Assembly (NCBI GenBank): GCA_028280915.1
Contig: JANQKX010000303.1
Span: forward strand, 1-5,690
Reading direction: 5' to 3'
DNA from: Kiloniellaceae bacterium
GTDB lineage: Bacteria > Pseudomonadota > Alphaproteobacteria > Kiloniellales > Kiloniellaceae
DNA: 5,690 nt
In this document: piece by piece, positions 1 to 4,454 of the stretch
Numbering within the stretch: the stretch's first letter is position 1
How the letters are laid out: each line of letters opens with the position of its first letter
The notes under the pieces: model-generated
What the model saw: the letters and a program-made list of their open reading frames with translations, nothing else
Databases searched by the model: none
What the model was told of the DNA's origin: nothing
Program-made: the position numbers and the translations under genes

Positions 1-430
1 CCTTGGCGATGCCGTGGCTGATGTAGTTCACCGCGTCCAGACGGCTCATTTCCTGTTCCTGCAGGAAGAAAACCGCGTGGCTTTCCCGTTCGGAAAACAT
101 GGCGACCAGAACATTGGCGCCGGTCACTTCTTCCCGGCCGGAGGATTGCACGTGGATGGCCGCCCGCTGCAAGACCCGCTGGAACCCGGCGGTGGGCTTG
201 GCGTCCCCCGCGTGGGGCGTGATCAGGCTGGAGAGTTCGTTGTCGATATAATCCAGCACCTCGTCCTGCAGGCGCTGCAGATCCATGCCGCAGGCCCGCA
301 ACACCGCCACGGCGTCGGAATCATCGATCAAAGCCAACAAAAGGTGTTCCAAGGTGGCGTATTCATGGCGCCGCTCATTGGCGCCGGCCAGGGCGCGATG
401 CAGGGTTTGCTCTAGGTTGGCAGATAACAT
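1..430 (-). CDS. clpA: ATP-dependent Clp protease ATP-binding subunit ClpA, N-terminal part (runs off the left edge)
   Basis: ClpA is the AAA+ unfoldase that feeds substrates into the ClpP peptidase in the cytoplasm. Reading the minus strand from the ATG at 430-428 gives 143 residues before the edge, without a stop. They cover the Clp N-domain, with its two repeats: residues about 9-35 (HRALAGANERRHEYATLEHL) and about 80-110 (FQRVLQRAAIHVQSSGREEV). This is the surface that docks ClpS. The visible end, NYISHGIAK, is the usual alphaproteobacterial ClpA sequence just before the first AAA module, so Walker motifs lie outside the window. A GAGGA element sits 11 bases upstream of the ATG, slightly far but usable. 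The gene starts 31 bp after the clpS stop, with no terminator between, so the two are probably cotranscribed. ClpB and ClpC share this fold, but the sequence and the clpS neighbour favour ClpA. Identification is strong; only about a fifth of the protein is visible. Confidence 0.95.
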   Translation of the reverse strand, partial: MLSANLEQTLHRALAGANERRHEYATLEHLLLALIDDSDAVAVLRACGMDLQRLQDEVLDYIDNELSSLITPHAGDAKPTAGFQRVLQRAAIHVQSSGREEVTGANVLVAMFSERESHAVFFLQEQEMSRLDAVNYISHGIAK

Positions 431-461
431 CCGTTAGCTCATCCTCGTTCTCAACGGCGCG

Positions 462-785
462 TTAGTCCTTTTCCAAGGTGCACTGCAAAGGGTGCTGATG
501 CTGGCGCGCATAGTCAATGACTTGAGTCACCTTTGTTTCGGCCACCTCGTAGGTAAACACCCCGCAAATGCCAACGCCGCGCTGGTGCACATGCAGCATG
601 ATGCGCGTCGCCTCGGCACGGTCTTTTTGAAAGTACTGCTCCAGCACGTGCACCACGAACTCCATGGGGGTGTAGTCATCGTTCAGCATCAAGACCTTGT
701 ACATGGAAGGTTTTTTGGTCTTGGGCCGGGTCTTGACCACGATCCCGGTCGAGTTGCCGCCACTGCCTTTTTGATCGTCACTCAT
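462..785 (-). CDS. clpS: ATP-dependent Clp protease adaptor ClpS
   Basis: ClpS recognises N-degron substrates (bulky hydrophobic N-terminal residues) and hands them to ClpA for degradation by ClpAP. The 107-residue product has a flexible basic N-terminal tail (about 1-27) and then a complete ClpS core. The pocket residues known from E. coli ClpS are all present at an offset of one: N35, D36, D37, T39, M41, M63, V66, H67 and L100. The tail is needed in the family for driving hand-off to ClpA and is of ordinary length. The start ATG at 785-783 has no obvious Shine-Dalgarno sequence; the upstream bases are a C/A-rich stretch. The gene heads a likely clpS-clpA operon. The upstream gap to the phasin gene is 244 bp and includes a terminator, so clpS should have its own promoter, which I could not place with confidence. 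Identification is very strong. Confidence 0.97.
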   Translation of the reverse strand: MSDDQKGSGGNSTGIVVKTRPKTKKPSMYKVLMLNDDYTPMEFVVHVLEQYFQKDRAEATRIMLHVHQRGVGICGVFTYEVAETKVTQVIDYARQHQHPLQCTLEKD

Positions 786-958
786 TTAAGTTTTGGGGCC
801 GGTTCCGGTATTTGCTCTCACGTTTCCTTCATATTGGCTTACTTGCCGAATGTTAAAGGAGTCTACGGCATTTCACGGATTTATCCCTAGCAAATTTTGG
901 CTGAAAATGAGCAAAATTAAATGACAAGCAACCCCTGGGGATTTCAAGGGCGGCGCAC

Positions 959-980
959 AAAAAAAGGCCGAAGCCTCGGC
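959..980 (-). terminator. Rho-independent terminator of the phasin gene
   Basis: On the minus strand, GCCGA, a four-base GGCT loop and TCGGC form a 5-bp GC-rich stem, followed after one base by seven T. It lies about 50 bp past the phasin stop codon and upstream of clpS on the same strand, so it separates the two transcripts. The stem is short but the T tract is clean. Confidence 0.75.
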
Positions 981-1029
981 TCCAGCCCCCTTTGATTCTT
1001 ACAGTGCTTTCCGGTGTTCAGGCTTGGTT

Positions 1030-1746
1030 TTACCCAAAAAAGCGCTCGACCACTTCGCTCGCCCGGTCTTGCAAGGGCGCGACGGCCTTTTCGGTGGTGG
1101 CCATGGAAATCTTGGCCAGGCGGCCGCTTTCGGCCAAGAGCCCGTCAAAGGCGGCATAGGAATGCTCGGCCTGGAGATCCAGGACTTCCTGGGGTGTCCT
1201 GGCCGATACCAGGGAGGCCGCGAAGGCGAAGTTGGCCTTGATGGCCTCTTGGGCGAAATCGGAGATTTCCTTGCCGAGGGACCCGGCGCCGTCGGCCAGG
1301 GCCCGGGAGGATTTCACACAGGCATCCAAGGTGTGCTTGCCCTCTTGCGCCAATTCGCGGGAATCGTAATGGGCGGAAAAGAAAAACTCCTTGGCGCCTT
1401 CCTCGACGGGCGTGGCGATGACAGCCGGAACCTGGGTCGGCACTTGGGCCGGGACTTGGGCCGGAATCTGGGCCTTGACGGTTTCAGTTTCCGTCACCGA
1501 GGGCACAGCAGCAGCCGCAACAGGGGCCGCGGAAGCAGCTGCGTGGGACGTTTTGGACGCCAAGGTGGCGGGCGCCGACTTGGCTTTCGACACCGCCGGC
1601 TTGGCTTTGCGCGCGGCCGGCTTGGACTTGGTCACCGGCGTACGGGCTGCCGCCGGTTTGGCGCGGCGAACGGCTTTTTTAGGCGCGGTGGCGAGGTTTT
1701 TGGCAACCGCCTTGCGGGCGGCTTTCTGAACGGGGGCTTTGGCCAT
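1030..1746 (-). CDS. Phasin family protein with basic histone H1-like N-terminal region
   Basis: Phasins coat polyhydroxyalkanoate granules and control their number, size and turnover. From the chosen ATG at 1746-1744 the protein has 238 residues in three parts. Residues 1-65 are Lys/Ala/Pro-rich, with about 19 Lys/Arg and no Asp or Glu, in motifs such as KPAARKAKPAVSKAK that resemble histone H1 tails. Residues about 66-115 form an Ala/Pro/Val linker with PAQV repeats. Residues about 120-238 are a Phasin_2-like helical domain with the typical SLGKEISDFAQEAIKANFAFA and ARTPQEVLDLQAEH segments. An ATG five codons upstream (1761) is in frame but lacks a Shine-Dalgarno sequence; the chosen start has GGAG nine bases before it. 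The gene is monocistronic, with a terminator downstream and a PhaR-like operator upstream. The phasin assignment is firm. DNA binding by the tail is inferred from composition and from analogy with Pseudomonas PhaF, where the basic region is C-terminal instead. Confidence 0.88.
   Translation of the reverse strand: MAKAPVQKAARKAVAKNLATAPKKAVRRAKPAAARTPVTKSKPAARKAKPAVSKAKSAPATLASKTSHAAASAAPVAAAAVPSVTETETVKAQIPAQVPAQVPTQVPAVIATPVEEGAKEFFFSAHYDSRELAQEGKHTLDACVKSSRALADGAGSLGKEISDFAQEAIKANFAFAASLVSARTPQEVLDLQAEHSYAAFDGLLAESGRLAKISMATTEKAVAPLQDRASEVVERFFG
1431..1474 (-). repeat. 12-bp tandem repeat encoding PAQV units in the phasin linker
   Basis: Three full units and one partial unit of 12 bp (plus-strand CTTGGGCCGGGA and variants, at 1431, 1443, 1455 and 1467) encode the four-residue repeat PAQV/PTQV between the basic region and the phasin domain. 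The in-frame period means that copy number could change without breaking the reading frame. Confidence 0.8.
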
Positions 1747-1755
1747 TTTCCGGGA

Positions 1756-1759
1756 CTCC
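1756..1759 (-). promoter_or_regulatory. Ribosome binding site that decides the phasin start
   Basis: GGAG on the minus strand lies nine bases before the ATG at 1746. It overlaps the alternative upstream ATG at 1761, which itself follows a C-rich stretch without any Shine-Dalgarno sequence. This supports the shorter protein beginning MAKAPVQ. Confidence 0.55.
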
Positions 1760-1825
1760 ATGGTGGGGCGCGTGAGGATGTATCAGGCTGTGAGCGGCCA
1801 GCAAAAGACCATCGTCAACAGCCAT

Positions 1826-1844
1826 TATGCTGCATTGCAGCATA
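1826..1844. promoter_or_regulatory. Perfect 19-bp palindrome, candidate PhaR operator of the phasin gene
   Basis: TATGCTGCA, one central T and TGCAGCATA form a perfect inverted repeat centred at 1835, about 90 bp upstream of the phasin start. The core reads CTGC-ATT-GCAG. From memory, the PHA-responsive repressor PhaR of Paracoccus and Rhodobacter binds CTGC-N3/4-GCAG sites upstream of phasin genes. The palindrome overlaps both possible -10 hexamers of the phasin promoter, which fits repression by occlusion. The palindrome is seen directly; assignment to PhaR is inference from motif and context. Confidence 0.6.
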
Positions 1845-1866
1845 GTCTCCTGACACTAGGAATCAA
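1839..1866 (-). promoter_or_regulatory. Candidate sigma-70-type promoter of the phasin gene
   Basis: On the minus strand, TTGATT (1866-1861) and TATGCT (1844-1839) are separated by 16 bp, each matching four of six consensus bases. An alternative -10, CATAAT (1829-1824), matches five of six but lacks a good -35. Both hexamers fall in the palindrome at 1826-1844. The predicted leader is about 85 bases. Confidence 0.4.
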
Positions 1867-1872
1867 GCCATT

Positions 1873-1894
1873 TTTTTTGCACTGCAGCAAAAAA
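1873..1894. repeat. AT-rich inverted repeat with TGCA core upstream of the phasin promoter
   Basis: TTTTTTGC, a six-base ACTGCA spacer and GCAAAAAA form a perfect 8-bp inverted repeat. Its central TTGC-N6-GCAA with an internal CTGCAG resembles the TGCA-rich sequence of the palindrome about 48 bp away. It could be a second binding site for the same regulator or an extra hairpin behind the lipoprotein terminator, whose T tract it shares. Confidence 0.45.
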
Positions 1895-1916
1895 GAAACC
1901 ATCCGGAAACGGCTTC
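1889..1916 (-). terminator. Rho-independent terminator of the lipoprotein gene
   Basis: On the minus strand GAAGCCGT pairs with ATGGTTTC (8 bp including two G-U pairs) around the loop TTCCGG, followed directly by six T. It begins four bases after the stop codon at 1921-1923. This indicates that the lipoprotein gene and the phasin gene are not one transcript. Confidence 0.7.
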
Positions 1917-1920
1917 GAGT

Positions 1921-2637
1921 TTAAAGCCCCGCGACCCCTTCCAGGCCGTTCTGTTCGACCCGAACTTGAAAGACCATTTGGGTGGAATTGGCATGGGACG
2001 CGCTGAAGCGGCCTTCCGGCCCCACTTCCTTGGGCGGGGCAAAGGCCACGCCGGTCTCATCGTACTGCCGGAAGAATTCCAGAAAGACGATTTTGTTATA
2101 GCGGTCAGAAGGATAGAGCCAGGCATTAAAGTAAAACTGACCGTCCTTGCACAGGCTTGATACCCAGTAATATTCGTTGGAATAAAGCCGCAGACCCACC
2201 GGCGCCGGCTCAAAGGCACCGCTCGCCGTCAAGTCATTATTCAAGGACGCCAGATCCTCGGCGGTGATGCGCAGCTGGGATCTTTTCCATTCGCCGCCCA
2301 TGGCCAGGGGGTCGCTGAGGGAAAACTTGGTCAGATCGATGCCCCGCCCGGTTTGCGCCCGGGACACCAGATAAGCGCCGCCGGCCCCGTCGGCCGTGAC
2401 CTCATAGCTGCGCAGCTGCTTGTTGTAGTCCGCGTTATAGACCAGGCGGTAGCGCACCAGCGAATCGGGCCCGCATTGCTCGCGAATGTCCTGGCCTTCC
2501 AGATAGCTGAACCAGGTGAGTTTGATGGTGGGCGGGGTATCGATGTTGCCCTCATAGGCACAGCCCGTCAAAAAGGCCAAAAAAACACCCGCGCCGAGCG
2601 CAAGCCGCTTAAACGGAGAGAGCGAAAAAGATCCCAT
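1921..2637 (-). CDS. Putative outer-membrane lipoprotein of unknown function
   Basis: I do not recognise this family. From the ATG at 2637-2635 the product has 238 residues. It begins with a clear lipoprotein signal: a short n-region with K and R (about residues 9-11), a hydrophobic stretch LALGAGVFLAF and the lipobox LTGC, making C26 the lipidated cysteine. The next residue is Ala, not Asp, so sorting to the outer membrane is expected by the E. coli rule. The mature part of about 213 residues has no further membrane segment, is rich in aromatic residues (YNADYN, EYYWVSS, YFNAWLYP) and looks like a beta-rich soluble domain. Two cysteines, C55 and C163, could form a disulfide in the periplasm. 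An ATG 12 codons upstream (2673) is in frame but would put an extra hydrophobic segment before the signal, so I prefer the later start; neither has an ideal ribosome site. It has its own terminator and is divergent from the carboxypeptidase gene, which gives no functional hint beyond the shared envelope location. Confidence 0.78.
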   Translation of the reverse strand: MGSFSLSPFKRLALGAGVFLAFLTGCAYEGNIDTPPTIKLTWFSYLEGQDIREQCGPDSLVRYRLVYNADYNKQLRSYEVTADGAGGAYLVSRAQTGRGIDLTKFSLSDPLAMGGEWKRSQLRITAEDLASLNNDLTASGAFEPAPVGLRLYSNEYYWVSSLCKDGQFYFNAWLYPSDRYNKIVFLEFFRQYDETGVAFAPPKEVGPEGRFSASHANSTQMVFQVRVEQNGLEGVAGL

Positions 2638-2801
2638 GGTTCCCCACGCAAAAAAGGCCAATCCAGTCGCCATGGATAGCCCAATCCCCGCGGGCTTAAA
2701 ACCCTAAACTTCGGAGCTGCGGCCCAACTCCCGCCCCATCACAGCTTGTTGTTAACCAAAACTAAATCGCCCGGTGGATAGGCTGGACAGGGATTTCGGG
2801 C

Positions 2802-2829
2802 TTGATTAGAATCCTCAAGTAAACATAAA
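2802..2829 (+). promoter_or_regulatory. Candidate promoter of the D,D-carboxypeptidase gene
   Basis: TTGATT (2802-2807) and CATAAA (2824-2829) are spaced by 16 bp, each matching four of six consensus bases, in an AT-rich stretch that stands out from the surrounding DNA. The leader would be about 40 bases. GANTC sites lie in the spacer (GAATC, 2809-2813) and just after the -10 (GATTC, 2831-2835). Confidence 0.4.
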
Positions 2830-2876
2830 AGATTCCATAAGTTCTTGGCATCAATTCTTTCTTCCTGGCGGTAATC

Positions 2877-4340
2877 TTGGGATCATTTGTCAATTTTCCA
2901 AAGCCCATTCGGTTGGCCTTTGCCTGGTTACTATTCGGCCCGGCATTTTTCTTTATGGCCCTCAGCCTGCCCTTTAATAATTTAGCAAACGCTAAATATG
3001 CATCGATCGTTCTGGATGCGGAAAGCGGGCGGGTCCTGCACGCGGTGAACGCGGATACCCGCAACTATCCCGCCTCCCTGACCAAGATGATGACCCTTTA
3101 CATGACCTTCGAGGCCTTGCAGCAGGGGCGCCTTTCCCTGAACCAGCAACTGCCTGTCTCACGGCGGGCCGAGGGCATGTCGCCGTCCAAATTGGGGCTG
3201 AAGCGGGGTCAGACCATCAAGGTCAAGGACGTGGTCCTGGCGCTGGTCACCAAATCCGCCAATGACGCCGCCGTGGTGATCGCGGAATCCCTGGGCGGCA
3301 CCGAGGTCAAGTTCGCCCAGCAGATGACCGCCAAGGCCAAGGAGCTGGGCATGTCGCGCACCTCCTTCCGCAATGCCTCGGGCCTGCCCAACCGGCGCCA
3401 GCTCAGCACGGCGCGGGATATGGCAAAGCTCTCCCTGGCGCTGATCCGGGACTATCCCCAGTACTACGACATGTTTTCGACCCAGCATTTTTCCTACGGC
3501 GGCAAGAAGCACAAGAACCACAACAACCTGCTGCGAAGCTACGAAGGAACCGACGGGGTCAAGACAGGCTACACCCGGGCCTCGGGCTTTAACCTGGCGG
3601 CCTCTGTCGTGCGCAACGACCGTCGTTTGATTGCCGTGGTCTTCGGCGGCAAGTCCTCCCGCTCCCGGGACCGGCACATCGTCAAGCTTCTGGACCGGGG
3701 CTTTGAACAGATCGACCGGGCCATCGCCGAAGCCCCCAAACCCGATCGCAATCCCTTCCGGGAAGGGGAGATCCAAGCGGCCGAGGCCTTGCCCCAGCCG
3801 ACGGCCGGCCAGGTGGTCGAAACGCCGGCCGCGACGGAAAACCGGGGCGTGGCCCTCGCAACCACGGGCCGGCCCAACAGCACGTCGCAGATTACCGCCA
3901 GCATCGGCAACGGCAAAACAGCTCAAGGATCTCAAGCTGAAGACATCAACGGCCAGACCGCTCAGAAACAGGCCGCTCGGAAACAGGCCGTCGCCCAGGC
4001 GAAGCTTCCCCAAACGGCCCATAAGGCCGTGACCGAGCCGGCCCTTTCGCCGAGTTCCTTGACCTGGGGCGTCCAGGTCGGCGCCTTCACCACCTTCGCG
4101 CCGGCCAAAGACGCCGTGGTCAAGGCCGCCACGCGCTTGCCCACCTATTTCGATGCCACCCGGCCCATCATCAGTCAGGTCAACTCGAACAACGGCCGCC
4201 TCTATCGGGCCCGCCTCACCGGGCTCACCGAAATGCGGGCGCGCGAAGCTTGCCGGGAGTTGAACGCCCTCGCCCTTGCCTGTGTGGTGGTCCCGCCCCA
4301 GGAAATGCCCGCCAGCGCCCTATCCGACCCCAGCAGTTAG
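2877..4340 (+). CDS. Secreted D-alanyl-D-alanine carboxypeptidase (low-molecular-weight PBP, S11 family) with C-terminal SPOR domain
   Basis: This enzyme removes the terminal D-Ala of peptidoglycan pentapeptides in the periplasm and so limits cross-linking. The 487-residue product carries a signal peptide (basic KPIR, then a hydrophobic stretch, probable cleavage after A39 in LANA). The S11 peptidase domain spans about 40-290 with all three active-site motifs: S67-L-T-K70, S127-A-N129 and K229-T-G231. A Gln/Ala/Pro-rich linker (about 290-395) follows. A SPOR domain (about 397-475, beginning WGVQVGAF) ends the protein; SPOR domains bind denuded glycan at division sites, so septal targeting is likely. 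I see no obvious membrane-anchoring amphipathic helix like that of E. coli PBP5. The start is TTG at 2877, because no ATG or GTG lies between the upstream in-frame stop (2838) and the signal peptide, while the first ATG (2955) would delete most of the signal. The Shine-Dalgarno sequence is weak. It is a lone gene, convergent with ugd. Function is firm; the exact paralogue name (dacA, dacC or dacF) is not. Confidence 0.93.
   Translation: MGSFVNFPKPIRLAFAWLLFGPAFFFMALSLPFNNLANAKYASIVLDAESGRVLHAVNADTRNYPASLTKMMTLYMTFEALQQGRLSLNQQLPVSRRAEGMSPSKLGLKRGQTIKVKDVVLALVTKSANDAAVVIAESLGGTEVKFAQQMTAKAKELGMSRTSFRNASGLPNRRQLSTARDMAKLSLALIRDYPQYYDMFSTQHFSYGGKKHKNHNNLLRSYEGTDGVKTGYTRASGFNLAASVVRNDRRLIAVVFGGKSSRSRDRHIVKLLDRGFEQIDRAIAEAPKPDRNPFREGEIQAAEALPQPTAGQVVETPAATENRGVALATTGRPNSTSQITASIGNGKTAQGSQAEDINGQTAQKQAARKQAVAQAKLPQTAHKAVTEPALSPSSLTWGVQVGAFTTFAPAKDAVVKAATRLPTYFDATRPIISQVNSNNGRLYRARLTGLTEMRAREACRELNALALACVVVPPQEMPASALSDPSS
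3965..3990 (+). repeat. Short 15-bp tandem repeat in the carboxypeptidase linker
   Basis: GAAACAGGCCG occurs at 3965-3975 and again at 3980-3990, a 15-bp period encoding KQAAR/KQAVA. It lies in the low-complexity linker between the peptidase and SPOR domains, where length is unlikely to be constrained. Confidence 0.5.
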
Positions 4341-4428
4341 CGCCGTCGGCGCCCGCGGACGTCCGTCCATGGCGATCACCCGCGCGCGCGAGTGAGCCTT
4401 GCCCCTTGAAGCGGGGAAAGTCTTCCAG

Positions 4429-4451
4429 AAAAAAGCGGGAGGTTCAGCCGC
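4429..4451 (-). terminator. Weak candidate terminator of ugd
   Basis: On the minus strand GCGG and CCGC can pair across a nine-base loop and are followed directly by six T. It starts three bases past the ugd stop. The 4-bp stem is short, so this is tentative; the convergent carboxypeptidase gene shows no better terminator in the 114-bp gap at 4341-4454. Confidence 0.35.
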
Positions 4452-4454
4452 CGA

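Noticed and set aside
492..890. Plus-strand open frame opposite clpS extending into the intergenic region
   Set aside because: Mostly complementary to clpS, which has all its binding-pocket residues; the intergenic extension has no domain character.
942..948. CTTGAAA on the minus strand upstream of clpS, resembling a heat-shock sigma-32 -35 element
   Set aside because: No matching sigma-32 or sigma-70 -10 box at suitable spacing; downstream sequence is only generally AT-rich, and the start of clpS is about 157 bp away.
1024..1845. Open frame of 273 codons on the plus strand opposite the phasin gene
   Set aside because: The product is dominated by Gly/Arg repeats mirroring the Ala/Lys/Pro-rich phasin codons and has no ribosome site; the phasin domain on the other strand is clear.
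3159..4022. Long open frame (287 codons) on the minus strand inside the carboxypeptidase gene
   Set aside because: It lies wholly within a gene with complete catalytic motifs; its translation is Gly/Arg/Leu-rich with no recognisable domain, as expected for an antisense shadow in GC-rich DNA.
4340..4352. GCGCC-GTC-GGCGC hairpin directly after the carboxypeptidase stop
   Set aside because: No T tract follows on the plus strand, so it does not qualify as a Rho-independent terminator; GC-rich inverted repeats of this size are common by chance here.
4381..4390. Run of alternating CG (five units) between the convergent genes
   Set aside because: Too short to argue for Z-DNA or a functional repeat in high-GC DNA.
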